Of a stretch of DNA of 64,000 nucleotides, positions 1-8,977 are shown in pieces. The notes under the pieces are model-generated. The model had not been told where the DNA came from. It worked only from the letters and a program-made list of their open reading frames with translations, and searched no databases. The position numbers and the translations under genes are program-made. The DNA is from Sva-07 sp963828415 (lineage in GTDB: Bacteria; Actinomycetota; Acidimicrobiia; Acidimicrobiales; Ilumatobacteraceae). The stretch spans positions 1,112,187-1,176,186 of the forward strand of contig CAWHEI010000012.1 in the NCBI GenBank assembly GCA_963828415.1, read 5' to 3'. Position 1 is the first letter of the stretch, and each line of letters starts with the position of its first letter.

Positions 1-163
1 GAGCGGCCGCGGTGATCCGCCGATCGTTCACCTCGATCGCGATGCTGTCGCCCGTGCTGTCGTGCGCGAGCGCCGCACCGGTGGGCACGAGCGCCATCAG
101 GACGCCCACGCCGAGCCCGAGCAGGCACGCCAGCCGCGCGACTCCTCGCTGCCACTGCACCAT
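1..163 (-). CDS. Secreted protein, N-terminal part only (possibly HupE/UreJ-like)
   Basis: Only the first 54 codons are inside the window; the frame is open at the left edge. The product starts MVQWQRGVARLACLLG, has a hydrophobic stretch at about residues 10-30 and an AxA-type cleavage site just before AHDSTGDSIAIEVNDR, so it is an exported protein. A mature start AHD followed by a short beta-rich stretch resembles the extracellular N-terminus of HupE/UreJ-family membrane proteins, but the membrane part lies outside, so this is a guess. The ATG follows the stop of the upstream YHYH gene after one base, so it is almost certainly the third gene of the same operon. Confidence 0.55.
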   Translation of the reverse strand, partial: MVQWQRGVARLACLLGLGVGVLMALVPTGAALAHDSTGDSIAIEVNDRRITAAA

Positions 164-164
164 G

Positions 165-1331
165 TCAGCCACCCCCGGGGGGAGGTCCACCCGGACCACC
201 GTCGCCTGGTCCACCGCCGCCGGCGCCCTCGCCGTCGGGCAGAGCCGCCGCGCTGTTGTCCGGGCTGGTCAGCTTGCCGGTCGCAGCCGCGCCGACCCGA
301 CACCCGGGCAGGTTCGGCGAGTCGTAGGTGAGGTGGTAGTGGTAGATCTCACCGAACTCCGCGGTGTCGGAGACGTGACCGGAGCACTCGTCGAGGTCCG
401 AGGGAATTGCCCGGTCCTCCTCCGGGCCGTAGATCCCGTAGCCGTCGAAGGCGAACCCGACGAGCGCCTCGGAATCCTGTTCGATCGTGCAGGTCACGTC
501 GGCACCGGCTTCGTCGAGGTTGGTCTGGATCGACTCGGCACCGAAGTGCCAGTGGTAGTAGCCCGACGGGTCGATGTGGCCACCGCACGCGTCGAGGGCC
601 GGGAGTCCGCCGCGGTCGGCGACCGACGGTGCGTCACCGAAGATCGTCACCCCGTCGACTGCGACGCCGATCTGGGCGATCGTCGACAGGTCGGTCGGTT
701 CGTCGAGGAGTTCGGGTGAGGTCGGCAACAGCACCTGGAGGTGGAACGAGCCGTCCGCCGTCGCTTCGAGGCACGAATTCGCAGTGCCGGAAGAACTCGC
801 CGCCCCGGCGCCGGGATCGGTGATCGAAATGTTGCCGTCGGCATCGACGAACTCGTATCCCTGGGCCGTCATCATCGCCCAGAAGTCGCCATCGAGGGCG
901 TACAGACCCGGATCGGCGCCATCCCACACCCAGATCCCACCGACATCGTCGACCGTCTCGGGGCAGAACGGCCCATCGGTGTCGACCGTCGATGCCAGGC
1001 TCGCGACCTCGACCTGGTAGCAGGTCGTCTCGCTGCCGTTCTCGAGCGTGCACTCGACGATCGCTGCCTCGGAGGTCAACGCGCCGCTGGCGAACAGCGA
1101 CGCGATGTCGACGTCGACGCCAGGGTCGGTGATCGACGACTCGGCCGTCGACGGTTCGGTGGTCGACGGTTCGGTGGTCGAGGTGTCGGTGTCACCCGTC
1201 GATCCAGCGGTTGGCGTGGTCGTCTCGTCGGCAGGCGCGGTCGAGGTGTCGTCCGCAGACGAGCCGCACGCGGCGAACGTGAGTGCCATCGGCACGAGGA
1301 ATGCGGCGATGCGCCGCTTGGACATGATCAT
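165..1331 (-). CDS. YHYH-domain lipoprotein
   Basis: 388-residue lipoprotein. I start it at the ATG at 1331, preceded by AAGGAG at a 6-nt spacing. A signal peptide ends in a lipobox (ALTFAACGSS), followed by a long Thr/Ser/Asp-rich linker. The C-terminal half carries the YHYH motif (YHYHLTYDSP) and other His-rich sites (GYYHWHFG, CGGHIDPSG, CSGHVSDT), matching the YHYH domain family found in secreted bacterial proteins, often suspected of metal binding. The protein ends in a Gly/Pro-rich tail. It is a paralogue of the gene just upstream (33-bp gap) and lies 1 bp ahead of the next gene, so the three form an operon. Function unknown. Confidence 0.85.
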   Translation of the reverse strand: MIMSKRRIAAFLVPMALTFAACGSSADDTSTAPADETTTPTAGSTGDTDTSTTEPSTTEPSTAESSITDPGVDVDIASLFASGALTSEAAIVECTLENGSETTCYQVEVASLASTVDTDGPFCPETVDDVGGIWVWDGADPGLYALDGDFWAMMTAQGYEFVDADGNISITDPGAGAASSSGTANSCLEATADGSFHLQVLLPTSPELLDEPTDLSTIAQIGVAVDGVTIFGDAPSVADRGGLPALDACGGHIDPSGYYHWHFGAESIQTNLDEAGADVTCTIEQDSEALVGFAFDGYGIYGPEEDRAIPSDLDECSGHVSDTAEFGEIYHYHLTYDSPNLPGCRVGAAATGKLTSPDNSAAALPDGEGAGGGGPGDGGPGGPPPGGG

Positions 1332-1364
1332 CGGTGGCTCCTTGGGATCGTGCATGTCGCTTGC

Positions 1365-2507
1365 TCAGCCGTCGCCGGGTGGTGGGCCGCCCGGGCGACC
1401 GCCACCGCCCGCACCGTCGGCGCCTGCAACCGTCTGGCCGATCAGACACTCGATGACCTGGTTCTCGGACGAACTGTTGGCGTGGTAGTGGTACCCGGCC
1501 GCCTCGGTGGTGTGGCCATTGCACTCGTCGAGGTCTGCAGCGGCTTCGGCGTCCGCGTCGTCGAATGGGCTGTGCACTGCGTAACCGTCCATCGCGTACC
1601 CGAACATCGCCGGGTCGCCGTCGACGGCTTCACCGACTTCGGAGCAGCCGACCGCTCCGTGCATGTGGTAGCCCTCGAACGGGTTGAAGTGGGCACCGCA
1701 ATCGTCGAACGCCGCGATCGTGTAGGCGCTGAGGATCGCGTCCACCGGGGCGGATGCGGCGATCACGACACCGTCGAGGGTGATGCCGAGGTTGCCTTGC
1801 GGCGACGCCGCAGCGACCGCGGCGACCGGAACCGTCGGGATCAACACCGTGGTCGTGATCGGTTCACCGTTGTCCAACCAGTCGAGCTGGCCTTCGACGC
1901 AATGGTTCTCGAGAGCAGGATCGACGTCGGGTCGCGCCGCGGCCTCGAACTCCTCGGCGGTCTCGGTGACGAGGATGTTGCCGTCCTCGTCGTACATCTG
2001 CCAGTTGTCGTCGCCGTAGAGCGTCGGCAGGTCGACGAAGAACTGCCCGTCGAGGTCATAGGTGCCGTTGCCATCGAACCAGATGCCTCCGTTCTCGGCG
2101 GTGTCGGTGATCGTGCCCGGGCAGAATGGCCCGATGTCGTGGCTGGCGGGGTAACCCGCCACCGTGATGCGGTAGCAGGTGGTTTGCACACCACTGCTCA
2201 GGGTGCAGTCCTCCGTCGTCACCGCTTCGGCCAGCGCACCGTCGAAGAAGAGGCTCGTGTCGAGTCCGTCAGTCGTCGCCGTCGTGGCATCCGTAGCGAC
2301 GGGATCGGTGGTCGCCGAGGCGCTGATGTCGGCGGATGTGCTCCCGCTCGAGACGTCCGGCGACACGACGGTGTCGGCGGCCGACGTGTCCGCCGACGTG
2401 TCCGCCGACGACGAGCCACACGAAGCGAGCAGCACCACGATGGGGATCGCAAGCAGACCGGCGAGTCGAGGTTTCGTCGGGGTCGCGAGAGTTCGTTGTC
2501 TGTTCAT
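1365..2507 (-). CDS. YHYH-domain lipoprotein (paralogue)
   Basis: 380-residue lipoprotein and first gene of the minus-strand operon. The start chosen is the ATG at 2507, because it puts a signal peptide and lipobox (VVLLASCGSS) at the right place; an in-frame ATG upstream would add a charged extension. A low-complexity Ser/Thr/Asp linker follows, then a globular domain with Cys pairs and the YHYH signature (AAGYHYHANSSS) near residue 345, with further His motifs (GYHMHGAVGCS, CGAHFNPFEG). It ends in a Gly/Pro-rich tail like its downstream neighbour, so the pair looks like a tandem duplication. YHYH domains are widespread in secreted proteins without an assigned activity. Confidence 0.85.
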   Translation of the reverse strand: MNRQRTLATPTKPRLAGLLAIPIVVLLASCGSSSADTSADTSAADTVVSPDVSSGSTSADISASATTDPVATDATTATTDGLDTSLFFDGALAEAVTTEDCTLSSGVQTTCYRITVAGYPASHDIGPFCPGTITDTAENGGIWFDGNGTYDLDGQFFVDLPTLYGDDNWQMYDEDGNILVTETAEEFEAAARPDVDPALENHCVEGQLDWLDNGEPITTTVLIPTVPVAAVAAASPQGNLGITLDGVVIAASAPVDAILSAYTIAAFDDCGAHFNPFEGYHMHGAVGCSEVGEAVDGDPAMFGYAMDGYAVHSPFDDADAEAAADLDECNGHTTEAAGYHYHANSSSENQVIECLIGQTVAGADGAGGGGRPGGPPPGDG

Positions 2508-2630
2508 GGGAAGCGAACGTACGACGGTCGCCTGTGAAGAACCTGTGGAATCCCGACGTACGCGAGGCCCGCGCCGCACATCACTACACTGACGACCTCA
2601 CGACCGGGAATCGAAAAGGGGATCTGACCG

Positions 2631-3865
2631 ATGGGGCTCATTCAGGCGGCAGTAGGCGCAATCGGCGGCACGTTGGCCGATCAGTGGAAGGACTTCTTCA
2701 CGGTGCCCGACGGCTTGGCACCAACGGCAGCGCTGTTCGCCGCCGTGAAGCAGGAGCAGAACGCCGGCCGCGGTTCGAACACCAAGGGTTCCGACAACAT
2801 CATCACCAACGGCAGCCGCATCGTGGTGCCCGAGGGATACGGCCTCGTGCTGATGGAACAGGGCGCGATCACCGGCTTCGCCGCCGAGGCCGGCGCCTAC
2901 GAGTGGAGCAGCGAGGATCAGAACTCGCAGTCGATCTTCGCCGGCGACGGCATCGTGAGCCCGCTGATCAAGACGTCGTGGGAACGCTTCAAGTTCGGTG
3001 GACAGCCTGGCGCCCAGCAGCGCGCCTACTTCGTGACGCTGAAGGAACTGCCGAACAACCGCTTCGGCACCCAGTCGGAGATCTACTGGGACGATGCGTA
3101 CATGAACGCTCAGGTGGGTGCGGTCACCCGGGGCACCTACACGCTCAAGATCACCGACCCGATCCTGTTCGTCAAGGCGTGGGTGCCGGCGACCTACCTC
3201 GAGCCGGGCAAGGTGTTCGACTTCACCGACCTCGACAACGACGCCGCCTCGCAGCTGTTCAACGAGGTCGTCGGCTCACTCGCTCCGGCGTTCTCGATGT
3301 ACACGAACGATCCGTCGAAGGGCAATCGCATCACCAAGATCCAGCAGGACTCGGTCGGCTTCGCCCAGAGCCTCTCGGCAGCGGTCGAGCAGAACTACCA
3401 GTGGGCAACCGGGCGCGGCCTGCAGATCGTGGCCACGGCGATCATTTCGATCGAGTACGACGAGATGACCCGCGAACTGCTCCGCAACGTGCAGCGCGCC
3501 GATGCGCTCTCGGGCGCCCGCGGCAACTCGAACCTGCAGGCGTCGGTCGCCGTCGGGCTTCGAGGCTGCGGGTCGAGAACACCGGCGCCGCCGGCCTGGT
3601 CGGCCTGGGCATCGCGTCGAGCGCCACCGGGCTCGGCGGGCTGCAGCAGCCGGTGCCGGGCATCGGCGGACAGAGCACACCGCCTGCCGCACCCGCCGGT
3701 GCGGCGCCTCCTCCACCGCCGCCAGCTCCGGCCGCGCCCGCAGCCGCAGCGCCCGCTGCCGAGGACCCGATGGCCCAGTTGTCCAAGTTCAAGGAGATGC
3801 TCGACAACGGTCTCATCACGCAGGAGGACTACGACGCCGCCAAGAACAAGGTGCTCGGACTCTGA
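2631..3865 (+). CDS. SPFH-domain protein with SHOCT-like tail (two apparent frameshifts)
   Basis: Starts at ATG 2631 (MGLIQAAVGAIGG). The first 310 codons encode an SPFH-type domain of the virion-core/YdjI-like group (IVVPEGYGLVLMEQG near the start of the fold). After a Pro/Ala-rich linker comes a SHOCT-like tail (LDNGLITQEDYDAAKNKVL) ending in TGA at 3865. The reading frame shifts twice, near 3553 and 3572. Removing one base at each place restores a continuous 410-residue protein through SGFEAAG and ENTGAAGL. Both shifts are single extra bases, as in the next two genes, so I take them as likely sequence errors. Role inferred: membrane-associated scaffold, next to a zinc-ribbon protein 21 bp downstream. 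Confidence 0.8.
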
Positions 3866-3886
3866 GTCGAGCGGACGGACACTGAC

Positions 3887-5136
3887 ATGACCAGCCTGCC
3901 ACCTCCGGGCGATGGCGACCCATCACCGACGACCGACACCCCGCTCGATTCGCTCGTCGATCCGGTCGCCGATCCGACCATCGACACGCGCGAACGAGCG
4001 CCTCGACGACGGTGTCAACCGCTGCCCCCAGTGCGGGGCGACCGAGATCCAGCTGCGGCCGTCGGCGGGCATGCTCGTCTGCCTGTTCTGCCGACACGAG
4101 TGGTCGGAGGCCCGCCTCGACGAGACGATCGCCAATGGCGACCTCACCGAACTGCGCGGCACGACGCTCGGCTCGGGCGCCTCGAACATCGACACCGGCG
4201 CCGACACGCTGATCACCATGAAGTGCGCCGGCTGCGGCGCCGAGGTCGTCGTCAACACCGACGAGCAGATGGGTGCTCGCTGCCACTGGTGTCGTCACGT
4301 GCTCACCGTCAACGAGCAGATCCCCAACGGCGCCGTGCCCGACGCCGTGCTTGCCCTTCAAGATCACCCACGACGATGCGGTCGCACGGATCGACGCGTT
4401 CGCCGGCAAGCGACGCATCTTCGCCGACCGAGGGTTCGTGCGCGACTTCAAGCCGTCCAACATCGTCGGGCGTCTACATGCCGTACATGGTCGTCGACGG
4501 CAACGCGAGCGCCGACGTCGCCGGCCAGGGCGAGGTCGAGACACGCAAGTACACCAAAGGTTCGGGTGACGACAAGGAGACCTACTACGACGCCGACGTG
4601 TACGAGGTGCAACGCCACGTCGACTTCACCGTCGACGACCTCACGATCGAGTCGTCGGCCGAGCGGGCGAACATGGACTCGTCGATCGAACACCAACAAC
4701 ATCATCAACACGATCCTGCCCTTCGACACCGAGAACGCCGTGAAGTGGAACGCCAGCTACCTCACCGGATTCACCTCGGAGAAGCGAGATCAGGACGTCG
4801 ATCACCTCCAGCCGGCACTCGAGAACCAGTTGTTGTCGATCGCAAGGTCGCAGGTCGAGTCGAGTGTCGATCGCTACGACCGCGGCGTGCGCTGGGAGCG
4901 CGAGCGGCTCGATGTGCACGGCACGCGGTGGGTCGCGATGTACCTGCCGGTCTGGCTGTACTCCCACCACCACGGAGAGGGCGACGGGGATGGTGCACTA
5001 CATCGCCGTCAACGGACGAACGGGCGAGGTCATGGGCAGTGTCCCGGTGTCGCATCGCCGGTTGCTCGCCGCGGCCCTCGGCGTCGGACTCACCATCGAG
5101 GCCTTTGCCATTGCGATCCTGGCGGCCGCCGGATGA
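3887..5136 (+). CDS. Double zinc-ribbon protein with C-terminal membrane helix (five apparent frameshifts)
   Basis: Starts at ATG 3887. It carries two four-Cys zinc ribbons, CPQCG...CLFCRHEW and CAGCGAEVV...CHWCRH (roughly residues 45-140). A long beta-rich middle includes GVYMPYMVVDGNA and GTRWVAMYLPVWLYS, and a C-terminal hydrophobic helix (LLAAALGVGLTIEAFAIAIL) ends at TGA 5136. Coherent protein moves through all three frames: shifts lie near 3995, 4346, 4468, 4690 and 4983, each cured by removing one base, giving 414 residues. It resembles the TFIIB-type zinc-ribbon membrane proteins that accompany SPFH genes in actinobacteria; the function is unknown. The stop overlaps the ATG of the next gene. 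Confidence 0.72.
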
Positions 5137-5445
5137 TCGCCGTGCTGTTGAACGACCTGACCTCGGCGTTGTCGTCCGCAACGATCGTCGCCGCCGAGGG
5201 CGACGGCGGTCCGGTCTGGCTGCTCCTCCTCGGGCCTGCGGGTGGCGCGGGCGGTCTACTTCCTGTCGTGGCGGTACTACCGCAACACGCATCAGTCGCA
5301 CACGTTCGAACGCGAGACACGTATCGAGGCGCAGTCGGTCACCGGCAACGACGCCAAGGTCAACGAGATCAAGGGGACCAAGAAGTCGGGGATCGACGGC
5401 GACAACAGCTCGAACCACCGCCAACGCGTGCAACGTCTCGGCTGA
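5133..5445 (+). CDS. Small membrane protein, third gene of the SPFH cluster (one apparent frameshift)
   Basis: The ATG at 5133 overlaps the upstream stop (ATGA), so the gene is translationally coupled. The first part (SSATIVAAEGDGGPVWLLL) leads into a hydrophobic segment. After one extra base near 5236 (GGG for GG) the frame continues as RAVYFLSWRYYRNTHQSH and ends at TGA 5445 with a charged tail (KGTKKSGIDGDN). Corrected length is 103 residues with one clear transmembrane helix. I do not recognise a named family. Its place directly after an SPFH and a zinc-ribbon gene suggests a small membrane partner of those two. Confidence 0.6.
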
Positions 5446-5448
5446 CGC

Positions 5449-5497
5449 GATCTGCGCCCCGCCCGTTCCGTAAACCGGGACGCCACGGGCGCAGATC
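5449..5497. terminator. Bidirectional terminator between convergent genes
   Basis: GATCTGCGCCC at 5449-5459 is perfectly complementary to GGGCGCAGATC at 5487-5497, giving an 11-bp stem with a 27-nt loop. It starts 3 bp after the stop of the plus-strand small membrane gene and lies 70 bp before the stop of the convergent GNAT gene, so it probably serves both directions. There is no long T-run, which is usual in high-GC actinobacteria. Confidence 0.65.
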
Positions 5498-5568
5498 CCG
5501 CGCCGGCTCAGGTGACGGAGATCGGGGCCCGACGAGCTCGCCCCGCAACCGGTCCGGTCGGGCCGGCG

Positions 5569-6210
5569 TCAGCGTTCGAAGCGCAGGCCGATCGCCTCGC
5601 CAACACGCTCGGCGAACACGCGCAGCGCCCGGTGGATCTCGCTTTCGGGCAGATCCACGTCAGGGTCGGGCAATGCGAGCCTCACCGACGCCACCCCTGG
5701 CTCGCTCGGTACGACCACGCCGCCGAAGGATCGGAGGCCGTCGAGCAGCGCCCGGTTCTCCCACATCACGCTCGCCGTGAACGTGGAGATGCCGTGTTGC
5801 CGAGCCTCGTCTGCGAGGCGGCGGAGCAACACGGTGGCGATCCCCCGATTCTGATGGGCGTCGAGCACCGTCACCGCAGCTTCGGCACAGTCACGCTCGT
5901 CCGGGCTGCGCGAGTAGCGGGCCAACCCGACGCCGGGTGCCCCGTCCTCGTCGATCGCGACAGCGACGAGCGCGCATCGCTCGACTCCGTCGACGTCCAT
6001 CAGGTAGTCGAGCAGCCGGGTGGAGAGGTGATTCGGAGCGTTGAAGAAGCGCAACCGTCGCGCTTCCGGCGACAGCTCGAGGTACCGCTGCGCGAGTTCG
6101 TCGCGGTCGGTCGGCACCAGGGGGCGCACCAGGATCCGGCCGCCATCGGGCAACGTGAACAGGTCCGCGTCGGCAACGGTGGTGTCGGTGGTGTCGGTGG
6201 TGTCGGCCAT
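5569..6210 (-). CDS. GNAT-family N-acetyltransferase
   Basis: 213 residues starting at ATG 6210. After a Thr/Asp-rich leader comes a GNAT fold: GGRILVRPLVPTDRDELA (strand/helix 1), ARYSRSPDERDCAEAAVTV (core strands), and the acetyl-CoA loop HQNRGIATVLLRRLADEA around residues 115-135. It resembles the stand-alone GNAT domain of Pat-type protein acetyltransferases, in which substrates include acyl-CoA synthetases. It lies 16 bp downstream of an acyl-CoA synthetase gene, so a role in controlling that enzyme by lysine acetylation is an attractive but untested inference. Confidence 0.85.
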   Translation of the reverse strand: MADTTDTTDTTVADADLFTLPDGGRILVRPLVPTDRDELAQRYLELSPEARRLRFFNAPNHLSTRLLDYLMDVDGVERCALVAVAIDEDGAPGVGLARYSRSPDERDCAEAAVTVLDAHQNRGIATVLLRRLADEARQHGISTFTASVMWENRALLDGLRSFGGVVVPSEPGVASVRLALPDPDVDLPESEIHRALRVFAERVGEAIGLRFER

Positions 6211-6226
6211 GGCGCGCTGATCCTCG

Positions 6227-8032
6227 TCAGGTACCGTAGATCGACTCGATGGCCGCCGCGTAGCGGCCGAGCACGATCGATCGGCGCACCTTCAGCGTCG
6301 GGGTCAACTCATCGGCCTCGATCGTCAGGTCGCGCGGAAGGATCGCGAATTCACGGATCGACTCGGCCCGCGAGACCGAAGCGTTCGCCTCGTCGACCGC
6401 CACGCGGATCACCGCGCGGAGTTCGGCGCTCTCAGCCGACTCTGCGACGGTCGTTGCCGCCAGACCGGTTTCCCGGACCCACTGGACGAACTCGTCCTCG
6501 TCGATCGTGACGAGCGCGGCGATGAACGGGCGCTGGTCTCCCACGATCACCGCCTGGCTGACGAACGGGTGCGCTCGAAGCCGATCCTCCAGCGGGGCAG
6601 GGGCCACGTTCTTGCCCGCCGCCGTGACGAGGAGTTCCTTCTTTCGCCCAGTGATCGTCAGGAAGCCGTCGTCGTCGAACTCGCCGATGTCGCCGGTGTG
6701 GAACCAGCCGTCGTCGTCGAACACCTCCGCCGTCGCCTCGGGGTTGCGCCAGTATCCCGGGAACACCTGCGGCCCCGTTGCGAGGATCTCGCCGTCCGCC
6801 GCGATCCGGAGGGTGGTACCCGCCACCGGGCGACCGACCGATCCCGGTCGCCACGCGCCGGGCCGGTTGATGGTCAGCAGGGGGCTGGTCTCGGTGAGCC
6901 CGTACCCCTCGTAGATGCACACCCCGGCGCCGTCGAAGAAGTGGGTCAGGCGCACACCGAGCGGGCCGCCGCCGCTGAACGCGAACCTCATCGCCCCACC
7001 CAGCGCCTGACGGAGCTTGCCGTACACCAGCCGTTCGAACAGCCAGTGCTCGGCGGCGGTCCACGGCGCCACCGACCCGGCGTGGTGCTCCTTCGACCAG
7101 CGGACGGCGACCGCCTCGGCGCGGTCGAAGATCGGCCCCTTCCGGCTCGAGTGCGCGGAGCGATGGGCTGCGTTGTGGACCTTCTCGAAGATGCGCGGCA
7201 CGGCAGCGATGATCGACGGACGCATCATCGAGAGCTCCTCAGGGAGGCGAGCGATGTCGGAGGTGAACCCGACCGCGACGCCCATCTCGAGGCAGAAGAG
7301 CAGGTTTCCCTTGGTGAGCGAGTGGGCGAGCGGCAAGAACAACAGCCCGGTGTCGTCCGCGCGGATCTCCGAGCCGATCGCATCGACGGTCTGCGCGACG
7401 TTCGAGCACAGGTTGCGATGCGTCAACATGCACCCCTTCGGGCGGCCGGTGGTCCCGGAGGTGTAGATGACCGTGGCCAGATCATCGGCGACGACCGCGT
7501 CCGCGCGACGTTCGATCTCGCCGTCGTCGACGTCGGCGCCGAGTTCTGCCAGACGGTCGAGGCCCCGCTGGCCGTCGACCGGCTCGATGGTCACGACCTC
7601 GCGGCAGTCGGGGCCCCGACCACGCACGCTGTCGAACAGCGAACGCATCTCGTCGTTCTCGACGATGGCAACGACCGCTCCGCTGTCTTCGAGGATCCAG
7701 GCGAGCTGTTCGCCGGAGGACGTCTCGTAGACGGGCACGGTGACCGCGCCTGCTGACATGATCGCCAGATCGGCGATCATCCAGTCGAGCCGGGTGTGCG
7801 ACATGAGAACGACTCGGTCACCCGGTTCGACGCCGGCGGCGACGAACCCCTTCGCGACGGCGCGTACCTGCTCGGCGGTCTGCCGGGCAGTCCAGTCGAC
7901 GACCCGGTCGCCGGAGCGTTCCATCGCGATGACGCGATCCGGGTCTCGCTCTGCCCACCGCCGCAGCGGTTGTAGCAGGTTCGCCTTCGCGTCGACTCCC
8001 TCGAACGTTGTTCCGGTCGCTTGCGCGCTCAT
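6227..8032 (-). CDS. Long-chain fatty-acid--CoA ligase (AMP-forming)
   Basis: 601 residues. The start chosen is ATG 8032, preceded by GAGGAG at 4 nt; longer in-frame starts lack a ribosome site. All hallmarks of the ANL superfamily are visible: the P-loop IYTSGTTGRPKGCMLTHRN, the adenylate-binding GYGLTETSP, the hinge region WFHTGDIGEFDDDGF and the core GRKKELLVTAAGKNVAP with the acyl-activating Lys. Overall layout matches FadD15-type long-chain acyl-CoA synthetases, which activate fatty acids with ATP and CoA at the membrane face. Downstream of an SDR gene and upstream of a GNAT gene on the same strand. Confidence 0.92.
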   Translation of the reverse strand: MSAQATGTTFEGVDAKANLLQPLRRWAERDPDRVIAMERSGDRVVDWTARQTAEQVRAVAKGFVAAGVEPGDRVVLMSHTRLDWMIADLAIMSAGAVTVPVYETSSGEQLAWILEDSGAVVAIVENDEMRSLFDSVRGRGPDCREVVTIEPVDGQRGLDRLAELGADVDDGEIERRADAVVADDLATVIYTSGTTGRPKGCMLTHRNLCSNVAQTVDAIGSEIRADDTGLLFLPLAHSLTKGNLLFCLEMGVAVGFTSDIARLPEELSMMRPSIIAAVPRIFEKVHNAAHRSAHSSRKGPIFDRAEAVAVRWSKEHHAGSVAPWTAAEHWLFERLVYGKLRQALGGAMRFAFSGGGPLGVRLTHFFDGAGVCIYEGYGLTETSPLLTINRPGAWRPGSVGRPVAGTTLRIAADGEILATGPQVFPGYWRNPEATAEVFDDDGWFHTGDIGEFDDDGFLTITGRKKELLVTAAGKNVAPAPLEDRLRAHPFVSQAVIVGDQRPFIAALVTIDEDEFVQWVRETGLAATTVAESAESAELRAVIRVAVDEANASVSRAESIREFAILPRDLTIEADELTPTLKVRRSIVLGRYAAAIESIYGT

Positions 8033-8130
8033 GGCTCTCCTCGCGTGACCATCGGTATCCCTCACCGTCATCGCGCCACTTCTCACGTCACCCCGCCAGG
8101 GGCCAACGTCAGAATCACGCGCAGGCGGCG

Positions 8131-8937
8131 CTACGCCGCCGGACCATCGGGAGCGACACCCGACGCCATCAGACGCCGCAGGTCGGGGTAGGCGGTGTGT
8201 TCCCAACCACCGTCGACCAGCAGATTGACACCGGTGATGTAGGTCGCGTCGTCGCTGACGAGAAACAGCGCGGCACCGGCGACGTCGTCGGGTTGGGCCG
8301 GGCGGCGCAACGGGATCTGCTGCATGAACGCCCCCTCGGCACCGGGAATCGACATCATCGGGCCGATCAATGGCGTTGCCGTGAGGCCCGGCGACACCGT
8401 GTTGATGCGAATGCCGCTGTCGCCGAGTTCGATCGCTGCCGATTGGGTGAGGCTGGCAACACCGGCCTTTGCCGCGGAGTAGGCGGCGCCGAACACCATC
8501 GGCACACGGGAGTTGAGCGATGCGATGTTGACGATCGCTCCCGAGGTTCCCGCGGCGGTCATCGCACGGGCAGCATGCTTCACTCCGAAGAACACACTCT
8601 TCAGACAGAGGTCGACGGTGAAGTCCCAGTCCCCCTCGGTCATGTCGGTGATCAACCCCGGCCGGTTGCCGCCCGCGACGTTGAACATCGCGTCGAGACC
8701 ACGTTCACGGGCGCGCTCGACCAGCGCTGCCACGTCGTCCTCCCTCGTGACGTCGCAACGGATGACGTCGACCCCGCTTCCGAGTTCTTCGTGCAGCGAC
8801 CGGAGTCCGGCTTCATCGATGTCGCCGGCAACGACGGAACCGCCCTCGGAGTTGAAACGACGTGCGATCGCACGCCCGATTCCCGAGGCCGCTCCCGTGA
8901 CGACGGCGGTCTTGCCTGCGAAGCGCTGGCTGATCAT
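8131..8937 (-). CDS. Short-chain dehydrogenase/reductase (SDR)
   Basis: 268 residues from ATG 8937 with GGAGGA 6 nt upstream. It has the classical SDR cofactor motif VTGAASGIGRAI near residue 12, FNVAGGN in place of NNAG, a Ser in the strand NIASLN, and the catalytic YSAAK. The C-terminal motif FLVSDDATYITGVNLLVDGG is typical of classical SDRs of the FabG type. The substrate cannot be told from sequence. It sits between fdhD and the acyl-CoA synthetase on the same strand (41 and 98 bp gaps). Confidence 0.9.
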   Translation of the reverse strand: MISQRFAGKTAVVTGAASGIGRAIARRFNSEGGSVVAGDIDEAGLRSLHEELGSGVDVIRCDVTREDDVAALVERARERGLDAMFNVAGGNRPGLITDMTEGDWDFTVDLCLKSVFFGVKHAARAMTAAGTSGAIVNIASLNSRVPMVFGAAYSAAKAGVASLTQSAAIELGDSGIRINTVSPGLTATPLIGPMMSIPGAEGAFMQQIPLRRPAQPDDVAGAALFLVSDDATYITGVNLLVDGGWEHTAYPDLRRLMASGVAPDGPAA

Positions 8938-8977
8938 CGCAACTCCTCCTCCGAACGCTCACCGGTGGTGCAACCGT

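Noticed and set aside
741..2537. 598-codon plus-strand frame
   Set aside because: Lies over both YHYH genes, which have signal peptides, lipoboxes and family motifs on the minus strand.
3550..5240. Programmed ribosomal frameshifting
   Set aside because: Eight shifts without slippery sequences or downstream structures, often at short G runs; sequence error is far simpler.
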